From positions 99,068-163,067 of the forward strand of contig NZ_BMYD01000001.1 of NCBI RefSeq assembly GCF_014652095.1: a DNA stretch of 64,000 nucleotides, in the 5' to 3' direction. A model generated the notes under the pieces. It made no database searches. It worked only from the letters and a program-made list of their open reading frames with translations, and was not told where the DNA came from. The translations under genes and the position numbers were made by a program. The first letter of the stretch is position 1. Every line of letters begins with the position of its first letter. Shown piece after piece: positions 20,120-29,289 of the stretch. The stretch is from Cognatilysobacter bugurensis. GTDB lineage: Bacteria > Pseudomonadota > Gammaproteobacteria > Xanthomonadales > Xanthomonadaceae.

Positions 20120-20171
20120 CCCGTTGAAAGCCGCAGCCGGTGCGCGGTGATCGCACGGGCTCGGGCATGAC

Positions 20172-21095
20172 TCAAAGGCCGTAGCGCACTTCGCCGCGCA
20201 TCGCGGCCGTGCCGGGCGCGCAGCGATATTCGAAGCGCGCGTGCAGGCCGGTAATCGTGCCGGCGTTATCGAACGCGGTGTTCAGCACGTCGACGACCCC
20301 CGTGCCCTGCGGGCAATACTTCGGCGACTCGAGACCGCGGATCGCGTTGAAGCCCGCGTGCTGGGCGGTGGCCTCGCTGCGCGTGGTAAAGCGCCCCTTG
20401 CGCAACGTCTGCCCGCTCGGCGGGAACAGTGCGACGTTCCAGTAGTCCTTGCGTACCGAGGCTTCGAAGTACGCGCCGGAGGCATTGCCGCTCAGGGAGA
20501 ACAGGCTCGAGTCGGAGTGGTGGTCGCCGCTCACCGGGCCCCATGAGGAGGTGCTGGGCGCCTTCATGCGCAATAACTGCGGCGTGGCCTCATAGCGGAT
20601 CAGCCCGGTCCACGCCGGCGCGGTCGCCGAGCCCACGCGCTGGCTGTACGACGCCTCGAGGCGGATGACCTGGCCCGCGTCGTTGTATTCGATCTGTCGG
20701 ATCGTGAGCCAACCCCAGATGTTGTCTTCGCCAAAGCACTTCGGGTTGTTCTCGGTGACTTCGAGACCCGCCACGCGGCCGAACGTGGCGCCGGGGCACC
20801 CGACGTTGGGATACAGGCCCGGGCGGAGCTTCTCGCCCGGAGGCGCGACGAGCGTGACCGTCCACTGGTTGGAGCCGAACGACGGCGGAGCGGCGCCTGA
20901 GGTGTCGCGTGCAGCGAAGATCACGCGGTTCCCGGCCGTGTTGAGGAAGAACCGTGCATTGGCCGAGGTCATGATCTGCCTCTGGCCGCTGGCTTCGTCG
21001 CGCACGGTGAACGCCGACTGGGCATCTGCCTGTGAAGTGGCTGCCAGCGCCAATGCGAGCGCGGCGGTGCGGATCCCTGTGTGGTGCTTGTCCAT
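20172..21095 (-). CDS. Exported protein with two tandem repeats of an unknown domain
   Basis: Not recognised. A 307-residue protein with a signal peptide ending near SQADAQS; GAGGGG precedes the ATG at 21095. The mature part holds two similar halves: residues of the type W-x-V-x-L-x-PP-G-x-x-LR-x-G, then a Cys-containing loop, then an NDAG-x-(V/I)-x-x-L-x-A strand, seen first around WTVTLVAPPGEKLRPG and YNDAGQVIRLEA, and again around WNVALFPPSGQTLRKG and FDNAGTITGLHA. Each half has a Cys pair that could form a disulfide. This looks like a duplicated beta-sandwich. It ends convergent with the anti-sigma gene and lies downstream of the large S8 protease, but a terminator separates it from that gene. 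Confidence 0.75.
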   Translation of the reverse strand: MDKHHTGIRTAALALALAATSQADAQSAFTVRDEASGQRQIMTSANARFFLNTAGNRVIFAARDTSGAAPPSFGSNQWTVTLVAPPGEKLRPGLYPNVGCPGATFGRVAGLEVTENNPKCFGEDNIWGWLTIRQIEYNDAGQVIRLEASYSQRVGSATAPAWTGLIRYEATPQLLRMKAPSTSSWGPVSGDHHSDSSLFSLSGNASGAYFEASVRKDYWNVALFPPSGQTLRKGRFTTRSEATAQHAGFNAIRGLESPKYCPQGTGVVDVLNTAFDNAGTITGLHARFEYRCAPGTAAMRGEVRYGL

Positions 21096-21218
21096 GGCTC
21101 CCCTCCTCGTGTGACCGGTTTCACGAATCGTCCACTTGTAAACGCAACGTGCAAACGCGACCGGGCACGCGGCGCTGAATAGATTCACGCAAAACCTCGA
21201 CGGCGCGCACATAAAAAA

Positions 21219-21240
21219 GCCCCGGCCGAGGCCGGGGCTG
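21219..21240 (-). terminator. Rho-independent terminator of the large S8 protease gene
   Basis: On the minus strand AGCCCCGGCC-CTC-GGCCGGGGCT is followed by six T residues (ending near 21213), 27 bases past the protease stop codon. Confidence 0.9.
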
Positions 21241-21266
21241 TGCTGGTCATCGAAACGGTCGAGCTA

Positions 21267-23327
21267 TCAGAAGTTGATGCTCCAGGTGTCGATGCGGCCC
21301 GTATCGCCGCTGTAGTTGTCGTTGACGCGCAGCTTCCAGGTGCCGTTGAGCACCTCGGTCGACAGGTTGCGCGTGAACGTGCCGATGACGTTGTCGGCGC
21401 TGCCGCCGGAGCGGTTGTGCAGGTTGTAGACCGAGCCGTCCGGTGCGACGAGATCGACCTTCAGGTCGCCCTTGTACGAGTGGAGGATCGACACGCTCAC
21501 CGACGCATCGCTCGGTGCGTTGCCGCTGCGACCGGACACCGAGATCGGGCTTTCGACCGTGCTGTTGTCGCGGATCGAGTAGTCCGTGCCGTTGGTGTAC
21601 GTCTGCCGGCTGCCGCCGCCCGTGGAGTAGTCGCCGACCAGGCTCACGCCCGAGAACGACGAGTACGCCTTGACGCGCACGTAGTACGTGCCCGCGGCCG
21701 GGGCCGAGAACGTGCAGGTCTCGGTGTTCCCGCTGCGATACGGACGGCAGTCGTATGCGCTGTCGGTCGGCGCGCTGCCGTAGCGCACGTAGAGGTCCGC
21801 GTCGCCGGTGCCGCCGGACATCGAGAACGTCAGGTTGCTCGCGCCCGAGGGCACGGTCATCGTGTACTCGAGCGAGTTGCCGGTGCTCGCCGAGAGGTTG
21901 GTCACCGGCGTGCCCTTGGTCAGCGTGCCACCGGTCGGCGGCGGCGGAGGCGGGGTGCCGCCGTTGACCGCATCGACAGCAGCGCGGGCCTGCGCGATGC
22001 CCGGGCCGATCGGCTGCGACGGCGTGGACGGGAATGCACGTGCCGTGCTCTTGAGGATCGACTCGATCTCGGCCGGCGTCTTCGGCGTGGTGGCCGCGGA
22101 CTGCATCAGCGCGACGATGCCCGCGACGTGCGGCGCCGCCATCGACGTGCCGCTGTAGGACGCGTAGCTCTCGGTCGACGGACCCGACGTGCCCGAGTTG
22201 AGCGTCGAGAGGATCGCCGAGCCCGGCGCGGCGATGTCGATCAGCGAGCCGTAGTTCGAGAAGCTCGAACGCGCGCCCGTGCTCGTCACCGACGCGACGG
22301 CGATGACGTTGTTGCAGTTCGCCGGCGAGAAGTTCGAGACGTTCGCGTTGCTGTTGCCCGCCGCGATGACGAGCGTTGAACCGCGCGAGACCGCACCGTT
22401 GATCGCGCTCTGCATCGCGCTGCCGCAGGTGCCCGTGCCGCCGAGCGAGAGGTTGATCGCCTCGGCGGGGTTCGGATTGGCGGGCACGCCCGACACGCTG
22501 CCGCCGGAGGACCAGATGATCGCGTCGGCGATGTCGGAGTCGTAGCCGCCGCCCTTGCCGAGCACGCGCACCGGCACGACCTTCGCGCCCCACGCCATGC
22601 CGGCCACGCCCTTGCCGTTGTTCGTCACTGCGGCGACGGTGCCGGCCACGTGCGTGCCGTGCCAACTCGAAGACTGGCCGCCCGATGCATCGCCCGGGTC
22701 GGACGGATCGCTGTCGCGCCCGTTGCCGTCGGCGGCCACCGCCGTGTCGATGATGAAGTCGTAACCCGGCAGCATGTTCGCGTTGAGGTCGCTGTGGTTC
22801 GTGATGCCCGTGTCGAGCACCGCGACGACGGCGCCGGTGCCGTTCGTGACGTCCCACGCCTGCGTGGCGTACGTGCCGCCCGCTCCGGTGCCGAAGCCGA
22901 ACTGCTCGGAGAAGCGCGTGTCGTTCGGCGTGAACACCGGCTTGTTGAGCTTGTCGACTTCGATGTATTCGACGGCCGGATCGGCGGCAATCTGGCGCAT
23001 CAGCGCCTCGGCCTCGGCGCGATCGAGCCTGCGATCGGTGGTGAGCACGTCGGCGCCAATCGCCATGCGGCGCACGTGACCGAGCGCGACGGCCTTGCCG
23101 CCGACACGCGCCACGCGGCTGGTCGCGGCACGCACGTTCGCGACGCTCGCGCGCTCGGCGCTGCCTTCACGGTACTTGACGATGAAGCGGTCGGTGCCGT
23201 CGGCGGTCAGGCCGGTGGCATTGACGGAGCCGGCCAGCGCGGGGCCGGACACCATGGCGGCAAGCGCGATGGCAGTGGCGGCGGCGAGGGCATGGCGGCG
23301 GGTACGGCGCGTAAGTCGATCGGACAT
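21267..23327 (-). CDS. Secreted S8 serine protease with PPC and P domains
   Basis: A 686-residue extracellular subtilase, probably exported by Sec and the type II system. Signal peptide about 1-32; inhibitor I9-type propeptide about 45-125 (RFIVKYREGS ... YIEVDK); catalytic domain about 130-455 with Asp172 (VLDTGI), His223 (WHGTHVAGT), Asn325 (AAGNSN) and Ser395 (SGTSMAAPH). A proline-rich linker (459-464) leads to a PPC domain (about 471-566) and a C-terminal proprotein convertase P domain (about 580-686, IRDNSTVESPISV onward). This architecture is common in Lysobacter and Xanthomonas exoproteases. All catalytic residues are present. Confidence 0.95.
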   Translation of the reverse strand: MSDRLTRRTRRHALAAATAIALAAMVSGPALAGSVNATGLTADGTDRFIVKYREGSAERASVANVRAATSRVARVGGKAVALGHVRRMAIGADVLTTDRRLDRAEAEALMRQIAADPAVEYIEVDKLNKPVFTPNDTRFSEQFGFGTGAGGTYATQAWDVTNGTGAVVAVLDTGITNHSDLNANMLPGYDFIIDTAVAADGNGRDSDPSDPGDASGGQSSSWHGTHVAGTVAAVTNNGKGVAGMAWGAKVVPVRVLGKGGGYDSDIADAIIWSSGGSVSGVPANPNPAEAINLSLGGTGTCGSAMQSAINGAVSRGSTLVIAAGNSNANVSNFSPANCNNVIAVASVTSTGARSSFSNYGSLIDIAAPGSAILSTLNSGTSGPSTESYASYSGTSMAAPHVAGIVALMQSAATTPKTPAEIESILKSTARAFPSTPSQPIGPGIAQARAAVDAVNGGTPPPPPPTGGTLTKGTPVTNLSASTGNSLEYTMTVPSGASNLTFSMSGGTGDADLYVRYGSAPTDSAYDCRPYRSGNTETCTFSAPAAGTYYVRVKAYSSFSGVSLVGDYSTGGGSRQTYTNGTDYSIRDNSTVESPISVSGRSGNAPSDASVSVSILHSYKGDLKVDLVAPDGSVYNLHNRSGGSADNVIGTFTRNLSTEVLNGTWKLRVNDNYSGDTGRIDTWSINF

Positions 23328-23891
23328 CGTGAGCTCCCGAAGAGTGGTCGATCGTTGACCGCGAGATGCGGTGCGCGAGATCCGGCAGTGAATTCGTGGC
23401 TTCCAGGCCGGCCGGACCGGGGGACGAGCAGGTGGCCCATCCTTGGGCGCTGACCCGACGCTAAACGAGCTGAATGCTCCGTTTCCGGGAAATTTTCGTT
23501 ATCGATCTGTTAAAAATCGCCGTCCAGGTCAAGCTAAGAAGGTGAACAGGGAGCGGTTTTGGTCTTTCCATACGCGACAGCGCTGGAACCGTACTGTCAT
23601 CGCAACCTGAATGCGGGCTGATCGGCACGCCGTTTGACGCGCTCGAGCTGCGTTCTGGGCGCTGCAGGCTCGCCTAAGCGATGCCGAACCGCCGCGAGCC
23701 CCTGCTGCTGCAGGCTCGGAGACAAAAAGGGCGTGGCCTGCGCATACGGCTGCTGCAATGCAGCAACTGTCATTGAAGGCAAGCGAACGCACGGAGTACA
23801 AGCCATCGCCGCCCTTGGGGCAACACGCGTTGACCAAGCTTGGTCAAGCGGCCGCGTAGCGTGCGGTCGGTCGCCCTCTGGAGCCCGCGCC
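23328..23891. other. Gene-free region with palindromes
   Basis: 564 bases without a convincing gene. The part near 23460-23535 is AT-richer (runs such as GTTAAAAATC) and may hold the promoter of the S8 protease; a minus-strand TTGACC is at 23528-23533. Further on there are a perfect 18-base palindrome TTGACCAAGCTTGGTCAA (23830-23847), an inverted repeat TGCTGCA-A-TGCAGCA (about 23750-23764), and two copies of CTGCAGGCTCG (about 23662 and 23709). It could be a degenerate mobile or dispersed repeat; nothing proves this. Confidence 0.5.
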
Positions 23892-24755
23892 ATGCCGCAC
23901 GCAACGAATGTGTTGCACGACCGCATTGCAGTCGTCTTCGATTTCGACCTCACCCTAGGCGAGGGCTCGATCGACGTGCTGTTGCGCACGCTCGATGTTG
24001 ACCCCGATGAGTTCCGGAGCGAGTGGGTCGATCCGCTCGACGCGGCCGGCTGGGACCACGCGTTGGCACGCTTCAAGGCGCTCGTCGATCTGTCCGAGCG
24101 GCTCGATGGCGCAGTCACCCGCGAAAAGCTCGAACAGGTCGGACGAGACACGCCGCTGTATCCGGAGGTGGAGCGCATGTTCGACCGCATCCGCAACACC
24201 GCGCAGGCCGTGGCCGAGGGCTTGGAGGTCGAGTTCTACGTGCTGACGGCGGGCTTCGTCGAAGTGCCGTGCGGGACGCCGATCGCGCACGAGTTCAAGG
24301 CGATCTGGGGCAGTGCGGGCCATTACGCCGATGACGGACGCCTCGTGTTCCCGCGGCGCGTGGTGACCTATCCGGAAAAGGTGCGGTACCTGCTGCAGCT
24401 CGCGAAGGGACTGTCGGTCGATGGCGCCGATGCGCCCGCCGACGTTTATCGGGACGTGCCCCAGGAGCGCTGGCACGTGCCGTTCGACCAGATGGTGTAC
24501 GTCGGCGATGGCGCGAGCGACCTGCCGGCATTCGACCTCGTCGAAAGCCGCGGGGGAATCGCGATCGGTGTCTTCGGTCCGGGCGAGAGCGCATCGGGCT
24601 GGAGCAAGGGGCACGACGTGCACCGCGGCCGGCGCGTGCACAACCTCGCGTGCGCGGACTACCGGGAAGATGCCGAGCTGATGCGCTCGTTGTGCCTCGC
24701 GGTCGAAAGCATTGCCAAGCTCGTGGCCCTGCGCCGGTTGGGTTGCGGCGAGTGA
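23892..24755 (+). CDS. HAD-superfamily hydrolase
   Basis: A 287-residue cytosolic HAD-fold phosphatase-like protein. Motif I VFDFDLTLGEG carries the nucleophile Asp17 and Asp19; a large helical cap follows (about 25-100); motif II is likely YVLTAGF; motif III/IV is VYVGDGASDLPAFD with both acidic residues. The large cap and the D-L-T-L variant place it among uncharacterised HAD proteins similar to phosphoserine phosphatase. The substrate is not evident. GGAG at 23879-23882 supports the ATG. It is alone on its strand between two gaps. Confidence 0.8.
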   Translation: MPHATNVLHDRIAVVFDFDLTLGEGSIDVLLRTLDVDPDEFRSEWVDPLDAAGWDHALARFKALVDLSERLDGAVTREKLEQVGRDTPLYPEVERMFDRIRNTAQAVAEGLEVEFYVLTAGFVEVPCGTPIAHEFKAIWGSAGHYADDGRLVFPRRVVTYPEKVRYLLQLAKGLSVDGADAPADVYRDVPQERWHVPFDQMVYVGDGASDLPAFDLVESRGGIAIGVFGPGESASGWSKGHDVHRGRRVHNLACADYREDAELMRSLCLAVESIAKLVALRRLGCGE

Positions 24756-24942
24756 GCCCCGCGACACCCACCCATCACGCATGCGCGCGGATAGTCGATT
24801 CGCCGCGGCTTTTCCCGTGCACGCATGCGACCGCGCCGTACAGCGATAGCGTGCGATCCGCGCTCGCGTGGCGACGCGGGTGGCGCGTTGCAGCCGCCAC
24901 GTGCCGAACTGCACCAAACCTTGTTACCTCGCTGGATCACGA

Positions 24943-25131
24943 ATGCCTGACTCCACCCGCCACTGCACCCGACATCCGGCGGCCGTGCTACTCGCCCTTG
25001 CTTCCGCAATGGGCCTGCCGGGCTGTGTCGCGATGGGCGAGCTGGCCCATCACGGGCCGTGGGCCTGGCTCGCGATCGTGGTCGTGGTGCTTGCGCTCGT
25101 GGGGTTCATCGTCTCGCGCATGCGGCGCTGA
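24943..25131 (+). CDS. Small predicted membrane protein or lipoprotein
   Basis: A 62-residue open frame with an N-terminal hydrophobic segment ending in a lipobox-like LPGC (AVLLALASAMGLPGC) and a second strong transmembrane helix (AWLAIVVVVLALVGFIV) followed by a basic end RMRR. It lies 21 bases before the AI-2E-family gene on the same strand. No family recognised. The hydrophobic pattern is unlike a random frame, but the start is uncertain. Confidence 0.5.
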   Translation: MPDSTRHCTRHPAAVLLALASAMGLPGCVAMGELAHHGPWAWLAIVVVVLALVGFIVSRMRR

Positions 25132-25152
25132 TCTCAGGGCGGAGGTGCAGGC

Positions 25153-26160
25153 ATGAGTCACGCATGGTTTGCGCAACGGGTCGTCATCGTCATCGCGCTC
25201 GTCGTGTCCGTGCTGGCGCTGTGGCACATCGCGGAGTACCTGCTGCTGGGGTTCGGCGGCATCGTGTTTGCGGTCGTCATCCGCTCAGCGGGCAGCGCGG
25301 TGGCCCGGCATCTGCCGATCTCCAAGCCGATCGCAAGCGCGCTCGTCGTGCTCACGGTGATCGGTGCGATCGCGCTCGCGGCCGCATTGCTGGGCGACGA
25401 AGTCACGCGACAGGTGAGCGAGTTCCGCTCGTCGTTGCCCGGCACGGTGCAGCAGATCCGGGACCGCCTGGCGGCCAGTCAGATCGGCCGCGCGATCCTG
25501 TCCACGGTAGGAAGCAGCGTCGGCGACACGCTGAGCATGACGTGGGTCGTCGACACCGCGACGCTGCTGCTCGACGTGCTGGCCGACCTCGCGATCGTCA
25601 TGTTCATCGCCGTGTACCTCGGCATCAGCCCGCGTCCGTACATGCGCGCCACGCTCGCACTGATTCCGCCGCCGCACCGCATGCACACGCAGGCGACGCT
25701 GCGTGCGTGCGGCTCGTCGCTGCGTTCGTGGTTGCTCGGGCAGCTCGTCGCGATGACGTTCGTCGGTGCGCTGACGGCGCTGGGGCTGTGGCTCGTCGGC
25801 GTGCCGCATGCGCTTGCACTCGGAATACTGGTCGGACTGCTCGACTTCGTTCCGGTGATCGGTCCGCTGCTCGGCGCGGTCCCCGGGGTGGTGCTTGCCT
25901 ACCTCGCCAGCCCGGTGACGGCGCTCTACGCAATCGCGGTCTACACCGCCGTGCAGCAGGTGGAGGCGATGGTGATCCAGCCGCTCGCGCAGCGGTGGGC
26001 CGTCGACCTTCCGCCCGTGATCGGGCTGCTCGCGATTGTGGTGTCGGGCGCGGTATTCGGCCTGCCCGGCGTGCTGTTCGGTGTGCCGCTGGTCGTCGTG
26101 CTCAAGGTGCTCGTGCACCGCTACTGGCTCGACAAGCAGCCTCCGCTGCCCACGCCGTAA
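25153..26160 (+). CDS. AI-2E family transporter (PerM/YdiK-like)
   Basis: A 335-residue polytopic inner-membrane protein of the PerM/AI-2E exporter family. These proteins export small molecules or act as Na+/H+ antiporters; the substrate here is unknown. About seven to eight helices are visible. The family hallmark is LVGLLDFVPVIGPLLGAVPGVVLAY near residues 235-260 (shown in part as LLDFVPVIGPLLGAVPGV), with the downstream VEAMVIQPLAQRW. The N-terminal half has IAEYLLLGFGGIVFAVVIRS. GGAGG at about 25141-25145 supports the ATG. Confidence 0.9.
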   Translation: MSHAWFAQRVVIVIALVVSVLALWHIAEYLLLGFGGIVFAVVIRSAGSAVARHLPISKPIASALVVLTVIGAIALAAALLGDEVTRQVSEFRSSLPGTVQQIRDRLAASQIGRAILSTVGSSVGDTLSMTWVVDTATLLLDVLADLAIVMFIAVYLGISPRPYMRATLALIPPPHRMHTQATLRACGSSLRSWLLGQLVAMTFVGALTALGLWLVGVPHALALGILVGLLDFVPVIGPLLGAVPGVVLAYLASPVTALYAIAVYTAVQQVEAMVIQPLAQRWAVDLPPVIGLLAIVVSGAVFGLPGVLFGVPLVVVLKVLVHRYWLDKQPPLPTP

Positions 26161-26242
26161 GCTCGCGGCGAGACACGCTCCGGTTTGCATCGCGGTAACG
26201 GCGACGGGGTTAGCGTCGTCGGCCCGTCCGGAGTGCAGCCGC

Positions 26243-27130
26243 ATGAGCCACGATCTCAAGCCCATCGAGGAGCAGGTCATCGTCGTCACCGGTGCGAGCA
26301 GCGGCATCGGGCTTGCAACGGTGCTGGGCGCAGCGAAGCGCGGCGCAAAGGTGGTGCTCGTCGCACGCAGCGCCGACACACTTGGCGATGTGCAGCGGCG
26401 CATTCGCGACTCCGGAGGCGACGCGATCATCGCGATCGCCGACGTCGCTGATCGCGGCGCACTCGAGGACGCCGCGCGCATGGCGATCGAGCGTTTCGGC
26501 CGCATCGACACCTGGGTCAACGATGCGGGCGTGTCCGTCTATGGACGGCTCGACGAAGTGTCCAACGAGGACAGCCGCCGGCTGTTCGAAACGAACTTCT
26601 GGGGCACGGTGAACGGCGCGCTCACCGCGTTGCCTTATCTCAAGCGGCAGGGCGGCGCGCTCATCAACGTGGGCAGCGAAGTCTCCGATGCAGTGATTCC
26701 GTATCAAGGCATGTACTCGGCAAGCAAGCACGCGGTGAAGGGGTTCACCGATGCTCTGCGCATCGAGGTCGAGCTTCTCGACAAGGCGCCGGTCGAGGTC
26801 GTTCTCATCCAGCCGACCGCTGTCGATACGCCTTACCCCGAGCATGCAGCGAACTACATGGCCGAGGCACCGAAGCTGCCGACGCCGATGATCGAACCCG
26901 AGGACGTCGCCGAGGCGATCCTAAAGGCGGCGGAAGAAGGCGGTCGTGACATTACGGTCGGCGCGATGGCGAAAATCGACACGACGGTCAGCAAGCTCAT
27001 GCCCTCGGTCGGCGATCGCATGGCCAAGATGCAGGCGGACCGGCAGCAGCGCGACGAGCCCGCAGGCGACCGCCGTGGCACGCTGTACCGGCCCGGCGAG
27101 GGCGGCGAGGTACACGGCCGCGGAGGCTGA
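26243..27130 (+). CDS. SDR-family oxidoreductase
   Basis: A 295-residue short-chain dehydrogenase/reductase. The Rossmann motif TGASSGIG (about 18-25), the DVAD-type acidic residue, NDAGVS in place of NNAG, the catalytic Ser (NVGSEVSD) and YSASK (Tyr/Lys) are all present, so it should be active with NAD(P)H. A C-terminal extension (about residues 245-295) is rich in charged residues and Gly, typical of the uncharacterised group often annotated as SDR family protein near stress genes. GGAG precedes the ATG at 26243. Substrate unknown. Confidence 0.9.
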   Translation: MSHDLKPIEEQVIVVTGASSGIGLATVLGAAKRGAKVVLVARSADTLGDVQRRIRDSGGDAIIAIADVADRGALEDAARMAIERFGRIDTWVNDAGVSVYGRLDEVSNEDSRRLFETNFWGTVNGALTALPYLKRQGGALINVGSEVSDAVIPYQGMYSASKHAVKGFTDALRIEVELLDKAPVEVVLIQPTAVDTPYPEHAANYMAEAPKLPTPMIEPEDVAEAILKAAEEGGRDITVGAMAKIDTTVSKLMPSVGDRMAKMQADRQQRDEPAGDRRGTLYRPGEGGEVHGRGG

Positions 27131-27240
27131 GCGATGGCAGGCGTCCGCCTGACGCGCCGCGTTGGATGCTCGTGCTTAGACGGTGCGTTGACGTGGCAGG
27201 CGCAGACTCGACGACCCGCTGTGCGTGAGATCCGATAGCC

Positions 27241-28443
27241 GTGTCGTCCCAGTCGATCGATGATCCGCATGACGCCGCCGACGTTGCGCAGTTGCTGCAC
27301 GCCGGCGTCGTGCAGGACACGATGCACGCGCACGTGCTGCTCGACGCGGACGGCATGATCCGCTGGGTCAACGACACGGCTGCGCAGCTGTTTCATCTCG
27401 AGCCCGCTGCGCTGGTGGGACAGCCGCTGGCGCTGCTGTTCCGCGACGACGACATCGAGCGCGGCACGGTCGCGCTGGAATTGGAGACGGCCCGCACGCG
27501 CGGGCACTGCGAGAACGACCGTTGGATGCGGCGCTCCGATGGGTCTGCGTTCTGGGCCACGGGCGTCACCACGGCGATCCGCGCGGCCGACGGCACTGCG
27601 TGCGCGTATCACAAGATCCTGCGCAACCGCACTGACCTGCGCGAGCACACGGTTGCACTGCGCAACGAGCGTGACGCGCTGGCCGACGAGCGCGATGCGG
27701 CCGTCGAGCGCATCGCCAAGAACGTGCATGAGCTGCGCAACCCTTTGTCCGTGATCGCCAGTGCCACGGAAGTGCTGCGGCGGCTTGCGGGTGACGAGGA
27801 CCCGCGCGCGTCGGCGGCCGCCGAGCGCGTGCAGCGGCAGATTGGGCAACTGGTGCGCCTGATTGACGGGCTGATGGCCACTGCGGAGGGCAGCCAGGTC
27901 GCCCAGCGCGTCGAGCGGGAGCCGGTCGTGGTGCAGGACGCGATCGCGGCCGCGCTCGAGGCCGTCGAGCCTTCAGAGGGGCGCCGCGCCCGCGTGTCCT
28001 GCCTGATGCAAGCGGCGCCGGTCGTGGTCGACATCGACCCCGCTCATCTTCAGCAGATTCTGGTCAACCTTCTCGGCAACGCGCTCAAGTACACGCCCGA
28101 CGGGGAGCCCGTGTGGGTGCGCTTATCGACCGAGGCGCAGGACGCAGTGGTGCGCATTGAAGACCGTGGGGCCGGCATCGCGCCCGAAGCGCTCTCGCGC
28201 ATCTTCGACCTGTTCACGCGCGCGTCCGACGTGCGCGAGATGCCGGGCTCCGGTGTGGGCCTCGCGGTGGTGCGCGAGCTGGTCTCGCTTTACGGCGGGA
28301 GCGTACTCGCGCAGAGCGAAGGCGTCGGACAGGGCGCGATCTTTACGGTGCGCCTGCCCCGATGCGAGCCGGGCGGCGTATACGACGACGCCGCCGTGCT
28401 GGCGAACGCGGCGTCGGCAGCCAGGCCGACACTCGCGCCTTAG
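27241..28443 (+). CDS. PAS-domain sensor histidine kinase, orphan
   Basis: A 400-residue soluble kinase: one PAS domain (about residues 20-130, HVLLDADGMIRWVNDTAAQLF), a short coiled-coil, then a HisKA H-box with His163 (KNVHELRNPLS) and an HATPase domain (QQILVNLLGNALKYTP, EDRGAGIAPE, GSGVGLAVVRELV). No transmembrane segment is visible, so it senses something inside the cell. The start is GTG 27241 with a weak ribosome binding site. No response regulator is adjacent. The PAS ligand is not evident. Confidence 0.88.
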   Translation: MSSQSIDDPHDAADVAQLLHAGVVQDTMHAHVLLDADGMIRWVNDTAAQLFHLEPAALVGQPLALLFRDDDIERGTVALELETARTRGHCENDRWMRRSDGSAFWATGVTTAIRAADGTACAYHKILRNRTDLREHTVALRNERDALADERDAAVERIAKNVHELRNPLSVIASATEVLRRLAGDEDPRASAAAERVQRQIGQLVRLIDGLMATAEGSQVAQRVEREPVVVQDAIAAALEAVEPSEGRRARVSCLMQAAPVVVDIDPAHLQQILVNLLGNALKYTPDGEPVWVRLSTEAQDAVVRIEDRGAGIAPEALSRIFDLFTRASDVREMPGSGVGLAVVRELVSLYGGSVLAQSEGVGQGAIFTVRLPRCEPGGVYDDAAVLANAASAARPTLAP

Positions 28444-28455
28444 GCATCGACGGGC

Positions 28456-29007
28456 TCAGCCCGCGTGTCGCTGCACCCAGTCCACGTACCGGTTCACCCA
28501 TCCCTGCATGAACGTGCGTGTGGACTCGCCGAGGCTGCCGTCCGCGTCGAAGGTGTCGTCCTTGACCTGGATGTAGACCTCCGGCTGGCCGAGTGTGGGC
28601 ATGTCGAGGTAGCCGAGGATCGGGCGCAAGTGCTGCTGCGCGCACGCGGTGCCGGATTGCCCGACGGAAACGCCGACGATGCCGGCGGGCTTGCCGGCCC
28701 ATGCACTGTCGCCATACGGGCGCGAGGCGTGGTCGAGCGCGTTCTTCAGCACCCCCGAGATCGAGCGGTTGTATTCCGGCGTCGCGAAGATCACGCCGCT
28801 CGCCTCGCGGATCTCGCGTTTGAGGCGCAGCGCGGACTCGGGCGGGTTCGCATCGTCGTCCTGGTTGTAGAGCGGCAGGTCGTCGATGCGCACCTGGCGC
28901 AGCTCGAAACCTTCGGGAAACAGGGCGGGCAGGGCATCGGCCAGACGGCGGTTGAACGACTCGCGTCGCAGGCTGCCGACGACCACGGCAATGACGTGCT
29001 CAGGCAT
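28456..29007 (-). CDS. NADPH-dependent FMN reductase (flavodoxin-like quinone reductase)
   Basis: A 183-residue flavodoxin-fold reductase like ChrR/YieF, which reduces quinones and some metals or azo compounds using NAD(P)H and FMN. The FMN phosphate loop GSLRRESFNRRLA (residues 11-23) and the isoalloxazine-binding PEYNRSISGVLKNALDHASRP (20 residues from about 77) are diagnostic. GGAGG is eight bases before the ATG. It is convergent with the histidine kinase, 12 bases away. Confidence 0.93.
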   Translation of the reverse strand: MPEHVIAVVVGSLRRESFNRRLADALPALFPEGFELRQVRIDDLPLYNQDDDANPPESALRLKREIREASGVIFATPEYNRSISGVLKNALDHASRPYGDSAWAGKPAGIVGVSVGQSGTACAQQHLRPILGYLDMPTLGQPEVYIQVKDDTFDADGSLGESTRTFMQGWVNRYVDWVQRHAG

Positions 29008-29289
29008 GGCGGACCTCCACGGGACGGGGCCTGCAGGGTGGCCCGCCGGGCGTGAACCGGCCGTACCCGCCCTTGCCAGGTGCGCGCTGCGCCCCGGTCT
29101 TCACACGGTGTCGCGCGCCAATGGTCGAGGCTGCGTCACGCCCGCCGCGGGGGAGGGGACGTGTCCTGCCGCGGCCGGAGCTTTGACTCATCCGCGTTCG
29201 AACACAACAAGACCACCGCTTGGCACGCATTGACGTGTCGGCGACGGCCGATTGCCGTCGTCGGCTGCGTGCCTTCTACAGGGAAGCCC

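Noticed and set aside
21247-22857. A 536-codon minus-strand frame inside the large S8 protease
   Set aside because: It is in another frame of the same strand as the real gene and has only His/Arg/Gln-rich sequence.
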